A stretch of 64,000 bases of DNA, taken from the NCBI GenBank assembly GCA_963707895.1, contig CAVPRS010000006.1, positions 47,437 to 111,436 of the forward strand, in the 5' to 3' direction. The notes below the pieces were generated by a model. That model was not told the DNA's origin. It ran no database searches and was given only the letters and a program-made list of their open reading frames with translations. Below are positions 45,389 to 52,779 of this stretch, piece by piece. Origin of the DNA: Fodinibacter sp963707895. GTDB lineage: Bacteria > Actinomycetota > Actinomycetes > Actinomycetales > Dermatophilaceae. Each line of letters starts with the position of its first letter. Position 1 is the stretch's first letter. The translations under genes were made by a program, and so were the position numbers.

Positions 45389-46164
45389 GGCACGGCCGTC
45401 GCTTCGGGCACGTGGGCGAAGGTCTCCTCGTGGTCGGAGAGCCAGCCGGCCCGGCTCAGCGGCCAGACGACGGCCACCGCCCGCCCGGTGATGTCGTCGA
45501 TCGGCACCGAGCCGTCGGCGCCAGTGCCGGACGGGTCGTGGAAGCGCGAGTCCTCGGAGTCGGAACGGTGGTCGCCCATGACCCAGACGTGGCCGGCGGG
45601 CACGGTGATGTCGAAGTTCAGGGAGCTGGGCAGGTCACCGGGCTTGAGGTACGGCTCGTTGATCTCGACGTCGTTGACCACCAGCTTGCGGTTCGTCGAG
45701 CAGCACACCACGTGGTCGCCCGGCAGGCCGATGACCCGCTTGATCAGGTGGTCCTCGGACTCCGCGGGCAACAGTCCGACGAACACCAGCCCGTCGTGGA
45801 TCGCCCCGGGGAGGCCGGCGCGCTCCACGGGCGGCGCGGCCTCGAGCCAGCCGCCCGGGTCCTGGAAGACCACGACGTCGCCGTGCTTGAGGTCGACCGG
45901 GCCGGGGGTCAGCTTGGAGACGATGACGCGGTCCCCGACGAGGAGGGTGTCCTCCATCGAGCCCGACGGGATGAAGAAGGCCTGCAGCAGCCACGTCTTG
46001 ACGACGAACGACAGGGCCAGCGCCATGACGACGACCACGACGACCTCGCGCACGGCTGCCGTGACGATGCCGAGGGGGCCCGGCTCGTCGACGTCGTCGG
46101 CGGCCGGTCGAGGGCCCTCCTGGTCCTGTCCTTCGGCCACCGGGTCGACCTCGCTCGCGCTCAC
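45385..46164 (-). CDS. lepB: signal peptidase I
   Basis: A 259-residue membrane protease that removes Sec and Tat signal peptides. One transmembrane helix (about 36-60, VVVVVVMALALSFVVKTW). Box B FFIPSGSMEDTLLVGD holds the catalytic Ser, box C HGDVVVF, box D LIKRVIGLPGD the catalytic Lys, and box E GHVWVMGDHRSDSEDSR. All catalytic elements are intact. A CCSTNRK segment forms part of the periplasmic domain. It overlaps both the degenerate paralogue in front and rnhB behind by 4 bp. Confidence 0.96.
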   Translation of the reverse strand: MSASEVDPVAEGQDQEGPRPAADDVDEPGPLGIVTAAVREVVVVVVMALALSFVVKTWLLQAFFIPSGSMEDTLLVGDRVIVSKLTPGPVDLKHGDVVVFQDPGGWLEAAPPVERAGLPGAIHDGLVFVGLLPAESEDHLIKRVIGLPGDHVVCCSTNRKLVVNDVEINEPYLKPGDLPSSLNFDITVPAGHVWVMGDHRSDSEDSRFHDPSGTGADGSVPIDDITGRAVAVVWPLSRAGWLSDHEETFAHVPEATAVP

Positions 46165-46688
46165 GGCGTCACCGCGGTCGGCGCGGTCACCGGCGAGATC
46201 GTGCCGAACCGGCTCAGCGGCCAGAAGCGGAGCACGGCGGTGCCGACGACGTCGTCACGCGGCACGGTCGTCTCGACGGGGGCGGTGACGGTCACGGCAT
46301 CCGAGGTGGACGACCCGACCACGGCGAGCTCGCTCTGCGCGCCCGTGTCGACGTGCAGCCAGCCGGCCACCGACGCCAGGACGCGACCGATCAGCCCGTC
46401 GGACACCGGCGTCGAGCGGTCGACCGTGGCGGACGACGTGGTGTCGACCACGACGAGGTCACCGGGGTCGGCGGCGGGCCGGACCTTCCACACGAGGACA
46501 CGGTCTCCTGGTTCGACGGCCGGTGCGAGGGCGGCCGTGGGGACGAAGTAGGACTGGAGCACGAACGCCTGGACCAGCGCGGTCGCGAGGACGGCGGCCG
46601 CGAGGAGCAGGACCGGCCGGGGACGACGCGACCCGGCCCCGGCCACGTCGGTGGCGGGTGCCGGGTCGGCGTCGGGTCGGGCGGTCAC
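46161..46688 (-). CDS. degenerate signal peptidase I paralogue lacking catalytic residues
   Basis: A 175-residue S26-fold protein with one transmembrane helix (about 26-46, VLLLAAAVLATALVQAFVL). The positions of the LepB boxes can be followed: box B reads SYFVPTAALAPAVEPGD, with Ala in place of the catalytic Ser; box C DPGDLVVV is kept; box D reads LIGRVLASVAGW, with Gly in place of the catalytic Lys; box E is absent. The C-terminal VLRFWPLSRFG parallels VVWPLSRAG of the neighbouring LepB. It is therefore predicted to be inactive as a protease, perhaps a partner of LepB. TAGGCT lies 7 nt before the GTG start. Confidence 0.82.
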   Translation of the reverse strand: MTARPDADPAPATDVAGAGSRRPRPVLLLAAAVLATALVQAFVLQSYFVPTAALAPAVEPGDRVLVWKVRPAADPGDLVVVDTTSSATVDRSTPVSDGLIGRVLASVAGWLHVDTGAQSELAVVGSSTSDAVTVTAPVETTVPRDDVVGTAVLRFWPLSRFGTISPVTAPTAVTP

Positions 46689-46741
46689 CCCGCGGAGCCT
46701 AGTCGGCCCGTCTGGGTGGGTCGCACCGGAACCGGGTCGTC

Positions 46742-47101
46742 TCAGCGCGCGACCGGGGTGTCGCGCTTCTCCTTGATCTTGGCGGCCTTGCCGCGCAGGT
46801 CGCGCAGGTAGTAGAGCTTCGCGCGACGCACGTCACCGCGGGTGACGAGCTCGATGTGGTCGATGATCGGGGTGTGCAGCGGGAAGGTGCGCTCCACGCC
46901 GACGCCGAAGGAGACCTTGCGGACGGTGAAGGTCTCACCGACGCCGCCGCCGTGACGACGGATGACGACGCCCTGGAAGACCTGGATGCGCGAGCGGGTG
47001 CCCTCGACGACCTTCACGTGGACCTTGACGTTGTCGCCGGCGCGGAAGTCGGGGATGTCGCTCTTGAGGGACGCGGAGTCGAGCTCGTCGAAACGCTGCA
47101 T
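46742..47101 (-). CDS. rplS: 50S ribosomal protein L19
   Basis: A 119-residue L19. It begins MQRFDELDSASLKSDIPDFR and holds GDNVKVHVKVVEGTRSRIQV, FQGVVIRRHGGGVGETFTVR and the terminal KLYYLRDLRGKAAKIKEKRD. The ATG at 47099-47101 is the family start; an upstream in-frame ATG (47131) would add 10 unrelated residues. A leader of about 150 nt separates it from a CAGACT promoter element shared with rpsP and rpsB. The trmD-rplS neighbourhood is conserved, here split by a plus-strand permease gene. Confidence 0.98.
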   Translation of the reverse strand: MQRFDELDSASLKSDIPDFRAGDNVKVHVKVVEGTRSRIQVFQGVVIRRHGGGVGETFTVRKVSFGVGVERTFPLHTPIIDHIELVTRGDVRRAKLYYLRDLRGKAAKIKEKRDTPVAR

Positions 47102-47261
47102 GACGGATGTCGCTTTCTCGCGGCCTGCCACAGGTCACCCGCGGGTGTTTGGGAATGCGTGGTTCGAAGGGTGCGTCCGTCGGGCCGCATGCTGGTCGGA
47201 CCGGGGTCCGGGGCACTCCCCCCGTGGCGGGGGCCGTCGAGTCGACGGGACGCAGCGACCC

Positions 47262-47267
47262 AGTCTG
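47262..47267 (-). promoter_or_regulatory. rplS -10 element
   Basis: CAGACT followed by GGG in the context CTCTGGCAGACTGGG, nearly identical to the rpsP site at 51064-51069 and close to that of rpsB at 34474-34479. It predicts a leader of about 150 nt. Confidence 0.55.
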
Positions 47268-47346
47268 CCAGAGGTGGGCCGGGCCGGCGAAATCCACGGA
47301 TGCCGTCCCGCCGGCCGGGCGGCGCACCTCACCCACCGCTCGACCC

Positions 47347-47396
47347 GAGTTGGGTGCTCAGGTGGTCGCCGGGGCAGCCACCTGAGCACCCGACTC
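47347..47396. promoter_or_regulatory. 19-bp-armed inverted repeat upstream of the FetB-like gene
   Basis: GAGTTGGGTGCTCAGGTGG (47347-47365) and CCACCTGAGCACCCGACTC (47378-47396) are reverse complements except for one T:G pair, around a 12-nt spacer. The right arm covers the -35 position of the TACGGT promoter at 47409. It may be an operator or the end of the rplS-side transcription unit. Confidence 0.75.
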
Positions 47397-47420
47397 CGGT
47401 CCACGGCATACGGTGAGCGC

Positions 47421-48179
47421 GTGACGATCGACCCGGGCCTGCCCGTCGCCCTCGCCGTGGCCCTGCTGCTGGCGCTGACCGTCACGATGTACCTGGTGGG
47501 CCGGCTGCCCCAGCCGGGGTCGACGCTGTTCGCCGCGGCCCGGGCGATCGTGCAGCTGAGCGTCGCCGCCCTGGTCATCGCGGCCGTCATCAAGTCGCTC
47601 GTGCTGTCGCTGCTGCTGCTCACCTTCATGTTCGTCATCGCCGTGGTGACGACGGTGCGGCGGGTCGAGGCCCCCAACGCCTGGCCGTGGGCCACGCTGG
47701 CGATGCTGGCCGGGCTGCTGCCGGTCGTGGTCATCATCCTGCTGACCCGCACCGTTCCCCCGACCGGCATCGCCCTGGTGCCCGTGGTCGGCATCCTCGC
47801 GGGCAACACGATGAACGGGCACACCCTCACCTGCCGCCGGGCCTTCGCGGCCCTGCGGGAGGAGAAGGGCCAGTACGAGGCGGCCCTGTCGCTGGGCCTG
47901 ACCCGGGCCCAGTCCGTCGGCGAGGTGGTGCACCGGCGGGTGCCCGAGGCCCTCATCCCGGGTCTCGACCAGGTGCGCACGGCCGGGGTCGTCACCCTGC
48001 CGGGGGCCTTCATCGGCGTGCTGCTCGGCGGGGGCTCGCCGGCCCAGGCCGCGGCGGCACAGGTGCTCGTGCTGATGGGCATCATGGCCGCGCAGACGAC
48101 CACGGCGGTGGTGGCGGAGCGGCTGATCGGGGAGGCCCTGCTGCTGCCCGACGACCTCAAGTCCTCGCTGCAGCCCTGA
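47421..48179 (+). CDS. FetB/UPF0014-family ABC permease
   Basis: A 252-residue membrane protein with about seven helices. It begins ALAVALLLALTVTMYLVGRL and has RAIVQLSVAALVIAAVI. Family marks are GNTMNGHTLTCRRAFAAL, ALSLGLTRAQSVGEVVHRRV and the PGAFIGVLLGGGSPAQAAAAQ stretch, which is characteristic of UPF0014 (FetB, iron exporter subunit; also aluminium-resistance relatives). No partner ATPase gene is adjacent. The GTG at 47421 follows TACGGT by 6 nt, a leaderless arrangement. It is an opposite-strand insertion in the trmD-rplS region. Confidence 0.85.
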   Translation: MTIDPGLPVALAVALLLALTVTMYLVGRLPQPGSTLFAAARAIVQLSVAALVIAAVIKSLVLSLLLLTFMFVIAVVTTVRRVEAPNAWPWATLAMLAGLLPVVVIILLTRTVPPTGIALVPVVGILAGNTMNGHTLTCRRAFAALREEKGQYEAALSLGLTRAQSVGEVVHRRVPEALIPGLDQVRTAGVVTLPGAFIGVLLGGGSPAQAAAAQVLVLMGIMAAQTTTAVVAERLIGEALLLPDDLKSSLQP

Positions 48180-48206
48180 CCGGGGCGCCTGTGGCGGAGC
48201 TCGGCA

Positions 48207-48279
48207 CCGGAACCTTCAGGTTCGCGCCACTTGTGTTCCGGTGCGAAGGTGAAGGTTCCGGCATCGGGCGGGAAAGTTG
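48207..48279. repeat. palindromic element, copy 2
   Basis: The inner palindrome (CCGGAACCTTCAGGTTCGCG paired with GGTGCGAAGGTGAAGGTTCC) and the right-hand tail ATCGGGCGGGAAAGTTGG are present; the left outer arm is missing. It lies between the convergent FetB-like and trmD genes, 3 bp from the trmD stop. Confidence 0.85.
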
Positions 48280-48282
48280 GGG

Positions 48283-49530
48283 TCAGCGGCGGGGCTTGGC
48301 GAAGTCGACCGCTCCGGGCGGGGTGTGCTCGCCCGTCACGAGCCGGTAGCCGGCCCGCTTGTAGAACCGCTGGTTGCCCTCCTCGAGCACCCCTGTGGTC
48401 AGCGCGAAGCCGGTGACGTCGGCCGGCGCGAGCGACTCGGCGAGGGCAAGCAGGTCGCGCCCGAGGCCGCGGCCCTGGAGGTCGGGCGCGACCATGAGGC
48501 GCCCCACCTCCCAGCGCGTGGCGTCATCCGGATGCCGTCGCGCGCGCACCGAGGCGACCAGCCGTCCCGGTGTGCCCTCGACGGCGGGCACCCGCACGGC
48601 GTAGGTCGTCCACTCCCCGAGGTCGCGCAGGATGTCGTCGAGCTCCTCCGCCAGCGGCGGCACGACCCAGCGGCCCCTGGCCGCGAGCCCCTCCCGCACC
48701 CAGCAGGCCCGCTGCAGCACGAGCAGCTCGGCGGCGTCGGCCGGCACGGCCACGCGCACGTGGAGGTCGGCCAGCGCCCCTGCCGTGGCCGACACCGGCA
48801 GGAGGTCGGGTCGCCGGGCGGCCGTGCGCTCGAGTCGCTGCTGGTGGCGCCACCCGGCGATGGCGCCGTGGTCGCCGGACAGGAGCACGGCCGGCACCTC
48901 GCGCACGGTCCCGGCGTCGTCCCACGAGGCCGGCCGCGTGTAGACGGGGTACTCGAGCAGGCCGTCCTCGTGCGACTCCTCGACGAGCGACTCGGCGTTG
49001 CCCACCACTCCCGGGAGCAGGCGCCCGACCGCCTCGACCATCGCGAGGACCGCCACCTCGCCGCCGTTGAGGACGTAGTCGCCGAGCGAGACGACCGTCA
49101 CCGGCATCCGGTCGGCGGCGTGCTCGTAGACGCGCTCGTCGAGGCCCTCGTAGCGCCCGCAGGCGAACGCCAGCCACGGCTCCTGTGCCAGCGAGCGTGC
49201 CAGCGCCTGGCTGAACGGCACCCCACCCGGGCCGGGCACGATCAGGTGCGGCACGGTGGCCTCCCCGGCCTCCCCGGCCTCCCCCGCCGGCCCGGACGCC
49301 ACGACGGCGTCGAGCGCCTCGGCCCACGGCTCGGGCTTCATCACCATGCCGGCGCCACCGCCGAACGGGCTGTCGTCGACCGTGCGGTGCCGGTCGTGGG
49401 CGTGGTCGCGCAGGTCGTGCACGCGCACGTCGAGGATGCCGTCGCGCCTCGCCTTGCCGATGAGTGACAGGTCCAGGGGTGCGAGGTAGTCGGGGAAGAT
49501 CGAGACGACGTCGACGCGCACCGGGGTCAC
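48283..49530 (-). CDS. trmD: tRNA (guanine37-N1)-methyltransferase fused to a GNAT acetyltransferase
   Basis: A 415-residue fusion. Residues 1 to about 255 are TrmD, methylating G37 of tRNA: VDVVSIFPDYLAPLDLSLIG, DDSPFGGGAGMVMKPEPWAE, the trefoil-knot segment VVSLGDYVLNGGEVAVLAM and HEDGLLEYPVYTRP are all present. A Gly-Glu-Ala insert near 105 comes from a 9-bp repeat. Residues about 265-415 form a GNAT domain with VGRLMVAPDLQGRGLGRDLL and GNQRFYKRAGYRLV. The two parts are in one frame with no stop or start between. The GTG overlaps the rimM stop (GTGA). The acetyl acceptor is unknown. Confidence 0.92.
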   Translation of the reverse strand: MTPVRVDVVSIFPDYLAPLDLSLIGKARRDGILDVRVHDLRDHAHDRHRTVDDSPFGGGAGMVMKPEPWAEALDAVVASGPAGEAGEAGEATVPHLIVPGPGGVPFSQALARSLAQEPWLAFACGRYEGLDERVYEHAADRMPVTVVSLGDYVLNGGEVAVLAMVEAVGRLLPGVVGNAESLVEESHEDGLLEYPVYTRPASWDDAGTVREVPAVLLSGDHGAIAGWRHQQRLERTAARRPDLLPVSATAGALADLHVRVAVPADAAELLVLQRACWVREGLAARGRWVVPPLAEELDDILRDLGEWTTYAVRVPAVEGTPGRLVASVRARRHPDDATRWEVGRLMVAPDLQGRGLGRDLLALAESLAPADVTGFALTTGVLEEGNQRFYKRAGYRLVTGEHTPPGAVDFAKPRR

Positions 49531-50063
49531 ACCCCGAGGTCGAGCAGCCCGGGCGGGGCGTCGACGACGACGCGGTGGCCCTCGAGGTCGACCTCGGGGA
49601 CGATGGCGGCCACGAACGGCACCTGCGCCTCGCGGCCGTCGGGCAGGAGGATGACGAGCCGGTCCTGCGCCGCGCCGAGCTCCAGGCCGCCGACCGTCCC
49701 GAGCACCACGCCGGCGGGGTCGACCACCTCGAGCCCGCGCAGCTGCTCCTCGGTGAAGACGTCGTCCTCGTCGGGCGCGGGCAGCACGTCGGCAGAGTCG
49801 ACGACCAGCCGGGTGCCGCGCAGCGACTCGGCGCCGGTGCGGTCGGGGATCTCGGCGAAGGCCACGAGCCACACGCCGTTGTGGACCCGGGTCGAGCGCA
49901 CGGTGAGCACCCGCGGCACCCCCGACCCCGAGCCGGCCTCGGTGTCGATCTCCGAGCCGACGGCGAGCCGGAGCTCGGGCTCGTCGGTGTGCAGCTGCAC
50001 GGTGACCTCACCGTGCAGGCCGTGCGGCTTGCCGATCCGGGCGATCACGGTGCTCTGGCTCAC
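49527..50063 (-). CDS. rimM: ribosome maturation factor RimM
   Basis: A 178-residue 16S processing factor that assists assembly of the 30S head with S19. The N-terminal RimM barrel begins VIARIGKPHGLHGEVTVQLH. The PRC-barrel domain (about 95-178) has DVFTEEQLRGLEVVDPAGVV, VTVGGLELG-like and AIVPEVDLEGHRVVVDAPPG. The GTG start is at 50061-50063. It is coupled to trmD and follows khpA after a 94-bp gap, the normal rpsP-khpA-rimM-trmD order. Confidence 0.95.
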   Translation of the reverse strand: MSQSTVIARIGKPHGLHGEVTVQLHTDEPELRLAVGSEIDTEAGSGSGVPRVLTVRSTRVHNGVWLVAFAEIPDRTGAESLRGTRLVVDSADVLPAPDEDDVFTEEQLRGLEVVDPAGVVLGTVGGLELGAAQDRLVILLPDGREAQVPFVAAIVPEVDLEGHRVVVDAPPGLLDLGV

Positions 50064-50157
50064 GAGGACATCCTGTCGTGGTTTCCGGCGGGGACAACAG
50101 CGGCGGGGTGTGCCGGGGAGTCTCCTCCCGGCACACCCCGCCGTGGTGCTGGTCGGG

Positions 50158-50400
50158 TCAGCGGACCCGGTCGGTGTCGACGATGTCGATGCGGATCTGG
50201 CGACCGCCGGCGAGCGCACCCATCACGGTGCGCAGCGCGCTGGCGGTGCGGCCGGACCGGCCGATGACGCGGCCGAGGTCGTCGGGGTGCACGCGCACCT
50301 CGAGCACCTCACCGCGGCGCTGGTCCTTGCGACGGACCTGCACCTCGTCCTTGTGGTCGACGATGCCCGTCACGAGGTGCTCGAGAGCCTCCTCGAGCAC
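50158..50400 (-). CDS. khpA: KH-domain RNA-binding protein KhpA
   Basis: An 80-residue protein with a single KH domain. VHPDDLGRVIGRSGRTASAL carries the GxxG loop (GRSG), followed by LRTVMGALAGGRQIRIDIVD. It binds RNA, probably with a KhpB/Jag partner, and affects cell division and small-RNA stability in other Gram-positive bacteria. It lies 2 bp after rpsP and is certainly in the same operon. Confidence 0.94.
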   Translation of the reverse strand: MLEEALEHLVTGIVDHKDEVQVRRKDQRRGEVLEVRVHPDDLGRVIGRSGRTASALRTVMGALAGGRQIRIDIVDTDRVR

Positions 50401-50402
50401 GG

Positions 50403-50927
50403 TCAGGCCTTCTCGCCGTCGGTGGCCTCGGCCGCGGGGGCCTCGGCCTCGACGGCCGGAGCCTCTGCGGCGGGGGCCTCGTCGGCGGCAGCCTCGGCGG
50501 CCGGAGCCTCGACCGGGGTCTCCTCGACCTTCTTGGCCGCACGCTTGCGCGGCGTGGTGGAGCCGGTGGAGTCGTCGGTGGTCTTGCCCGCAGCGGCGAG
50601 GGCGGCCTCGTAGAGGTCCTTCTTCGGCGTCTTGGGGGCCTTGACCTTCAGGGTGCCCTCGGTGCCGGGCTCGCCCTTGTACTTCTGCCAGTCACCGGTG
50701 ATCTTGAGCAGGGCGGCGACGGCCTCGGTCGGCTGCGCGCCCTGGCCGAGCCAGTACTGCGCGCGCTCGCCGTCGATGTCGATGAGCGAGGGCTCCTCGG
50801 TGGGGTGGTACTTGCCGATCTCCTCGATCGCACGGCCATCGCGCTTGGTGCGCGAGTCCATGACGACGACGCGGTAGTACGGTGCACGGATCTTGCCCAT
50901 GCGCTTGAGTCGGATCTTGACGGCCAC
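50403..50927 (-). CDS. rpsP: 30S ribosomal protein S16 with acidic tail
   Basis: A 174-residue S16. Residues 1-85 are canonical (VAVKIRLKRMGKIRAPYYRV, then DGRAIEEIGKYHPTEEPSLI and YWLGQGAQPTEAVAALLKIT). The tail of about 85 residues is Lys-rich at first and then a run of Ala, Glu and Pro (EAPAAEAAADEAPAAEAP), as in S2 of this organism. The GTG at 50925-50927 starts the conserved part; AGGAG lies 11 nt upstream. A leader of about 130 nt precedes it. Confidence 0.96.
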   Translation of the reverse strand: MAVKIRLKRMGKIRAPYYRVVVMDSRTKRDGRAIEEIGKYHPTEEPSLIDIDGERAQYWLGQGAQPTEAVAALLKITGDWQKYKGEPGTEGTLKVKAPKTPKKDLYEAALAAAGKTTDDSTGSTTPRKRAAKKVEETPVEAPAAEAAADEAPAAEAPAVEAEAPAAEATDGEKA

Positions 50928-51063
50928 GGTGGTGGTCACTCCTGGTCTCTCTGGTGAGCGCGGCGAGACCGCGCACGGATCGCGCGGGGTGCCGGATGCT
51001 CCGGTGTAGGCGTCCGGTCCGGCGGGCACGCGAGGTGCCGCGACCGGACGGGTACAGCCGTCC

Positions 51064-51069
51064 ATTCTG
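51064..51069 (-). promoter_or_regulatory. rpsP -10 element
   Basis: CAGAAT followed by GG in the context CTCTGGCAGAATGG, shared with the rplS promoter. Transcription would begin near 51057 and give a leader of about 130 nt before the rpsP GTG. Confidence 0.55.
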
Positions 51070-51127
51070 CCAGAGTCCGGCCGGCGCGCCGACCACGCGC
51101 CCGGCGCATCGGCATCCGGCAGCGGTG

Positions 51128-51592
51128 TCAGCGGTTGCGCCAGGCGTCCGGCGCCTCCGCGATGGCCCGAACGGACTCCGGCAGGTCACCGCTGAGCACG
51201 GCGTCGAGGCTCGTTCCGTCGAGCACCTCGCGCAGGGCGCCACGCACCGCCACCCACACCGTGGGCAGGTGCTGTGCCACGCCCTCGTAGCTCGTCTCGT
51301 GCGGTCGCAGCCCCCGCACCTCGGCCAGCGGGCCGTCGACCGCCCGGAACACGTCACCGATGCTGACCTCGGATGCCTGCCGGGCCAGGGTGTAGCCGCC
51401 GCGGGCGCCACGGGTGCTCACGACCAGGCCGGCCCCGCGCAGGTCGGCGACGATCGCCTCGAGGAACTTGCGGGGCAGGTCCTGGCGCTGGGCGAGCGTC
51501 TCGACGCTGAGCGGACCCACGACATCGGCCTGCGCCTGGGCGAGCGCCAGCATCGCCCGGACGGCGTACTCGGTGCGCGCGGAGATGTCCAC
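51128..51592 (-). CDS. Rrf2-family transcriptional regulator
   Basis: A 154-residue regulator. The winged helix-turn-helix starts DISARTEYAVRAMLALAQA, continues VETLAQRQDLPRKFLEAIVA, and has the wing GLVVSTRGARGGYTLAR. The region between about 95 and 115 lacks the three Cys of Fe-S sensing IscR/NsrR, so it is more like CymR, the sulfur regulator. The GTG at 51590-51592 fits the family start. It sits next to a sulfate importer, so sulfur control is the best guess. Confidence 0.88.
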   Translation of the reverse strand: MDISARTEYAVRAMLALAQAQADVVGPLSVETLAQRQDLPRKFLEAIVADLRGAGLVVSTRGARGGYTLARQASEVSIGDVFRAVDGPLAEVRGLRPHETSYEGVAQHLPTVWVAVRGALREVLDGTSLDAVLSGDLPESVRAIAEAPDAWRNR

Positions 51593-52779
51593 GCCGCACA
51601 GTGTGGCGCAGCCCTCGACCTGCGAGCCGGGACAGATCCGGTCCTGGATGACCGGGCGCGCGCGGCGTCCCCCTGCGCGCCGACGGACGGACAAGGGCCG
51701 ACTACGGTCCCATCACGCGGAGGCAGCGCCCCGTGGGAACAGTGTCCGTCCGTAGGACAGGGACATCGGCGCAGCGCGCGGGCGGCCTCGGCGTCCGTCG
51801 CGTCGGCCGGGCGCACCACGCGGGCGAAGACCGTCTCGCCGGGCTCGAAGCGCTGGCGGTCGGCCTCGGCGCGGGTGACCTGGGCGGCGAACCCCTCCCC
51901 CGAGTCGGCCCGCAGCTCGACACGCACCTCGAAGCCGAGCCGCACGACGCGCTCGACGACGGCCTCGACGACACCCGGCGAGCCCGTGGCGCGGGCGTCG
52001 GCGGTGAGCGCCGCGGCCCGGTTGCGGTCGAGCACGATGTCGTGCGGGCGCACGAGCTGCCCACCGAGGCGGGCCACGGAGCCGAGGAACGACATCACGA
52101 AGTCGTTGGCGGGGCGCTCGTAGAGCGAGACCGGGTCGCCGACCTGCTCGATGCGGCCCTTGTTGAGCACCGCGATCCGGTCGGCGACGTCGAGCGCCTC
52201 CTCCTGGTCGTGGGTGACGAGCACCGTGGTCACGTGCACCTCGTCGTGGAGGCGGCGCAGCCAGTGCCGCAGGTCGGCGCGGACCTTGGCGTCGAGCGCA
52301 CCGAACGGCTCGTCGAGCAGCAGCACCTGCGGGTCGACGGCGAGCGCTCGCGCGAGCGCCATCCGCTGGCGCTGGCCGCCGGAGAGCTGGGCCGGGTAGC
52401 GGTGCTGGAACCCGTCGAGCCCGACGATCTCCAGCAGCTCGTCGACCTTGCGCCGCGTCTCGGCCTTGGGCCGCTTGCGGATCGTGAGGCCGAAGGCGAC
52501 GTTGTCGCGCACCGTCATGTGCTTGAACGCGGCGTAGTGCTGGAACACGAACCCGATGCCGCGCTTCTGCGGCGGCTCCCGGGTGACGTCGAGCCCGCCG
52601 ATCGTGACGACGCCGGAGTCCAGGCCCTCGAGCCCGGCGATGGCCCGCAGCAGGGTCGACTTGCCCGACCCGCTGGGGCCGAGGAGCGCGGTGAGCGAGC
52701 CGGAGGGGATCTCGAGGCTGACGTCGTCGAGGGCCACGAAGTCGCCGTAGTTCTTGCGGGCGTCGGACACGGTGATCAT
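51418..52779 (-). CDS. cysA: sulfate/thiosulfate ABC transporter ATP-binding protein (3' end doubtful)
   Basis: The ATPase of sulfate uptake. Walker A GPSGSGKST at about 35-43, signature LSGGQRQRMALARAL, Walker B LLLDEPFGALDAKVRADLR and HVTTVLVTHDQEEALDVADR are intact. A TOBE-type C-terminus reaches ETVFARVVRPADATDAEAAR at about residue 335, where CysA normally ends. The open frame then runs on for about 120 unlike residues and overlaps the first 58 codons of the Rrf2 gene. A lost stop or an indel near 51770-51785 is likely, so the true end may be about 51775. The ATG overlaps the cysW stop (ATGA). Confidence 0.85.
   Translation of the reverse strand: MITVSDARKNYGDFVALDDVSLEIPSGSLTALLGPSGSGKSTLLRAIAGLEGLDSGVVTIGGLDVTREPPQKRGIGFVFQHYAAFKHMTVRDNVAFGLTIRKRPKAETRRKVDELLEIVGLDGFQHRYPAQLSGGQRQRMALARALAVDPQVLLLDEPFGALDAKVRADLRHWLRRLHDEVHVTTVLVTHDQEEALDVADRIAVLNKGRIEQVGDPVSLYERPANDFVMSFLGSVARLGGQLVRPHDIVLDRNRAAALTADARATGSPGVVEAVVERVVRLGFEVRVELRADSGEGFAAQVTRAEADRQRFEPGETVFARVVRPADATDAEAARALRRCPCPTDGHCSHGALPPRDGTVVGPCPSVGAQGDAARARSSRTGSVPARRSRAAPHCAAWTSPRAPSTPSGRCWRSPRRRPMSWVRSASRRSPSARTCPASSSRRSSPTCAGPAWS
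51683..51753. promoter_or_regulatory. inverted repeat between cysA and the Rrf2 gene
   Basis: ACGGACGGACA (51683-51693) and TGTCCGTCCGT (51743-51753) are perfect 11-bp inverted copies 49 bp apart. The second is part of TGTCCGTCCGTAGGACA, itself partly palindromic. It may be a pair of operators or a terminator-like structure. Confidence 0.55.

Larger units (their letters stand above)
47102..47420. other. 319-bp gap between rplS and the FetB-like gene
   Basis: This gap holds the rplS leader and its -10 (47262-47267), the long inverted repeat at 47347-47396, and the plus-strand -10 TACGGT (47409-47414). No further ORF with a convincing start was seen. Confidence 0.7.

Noticed and set aside
49259..49287. 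CCTCCCCGG repeat as a regulatory element
   Set aside because: It is an in-frame 9-bp repeat inside trmD encoding Gly-Glu-Ala units.
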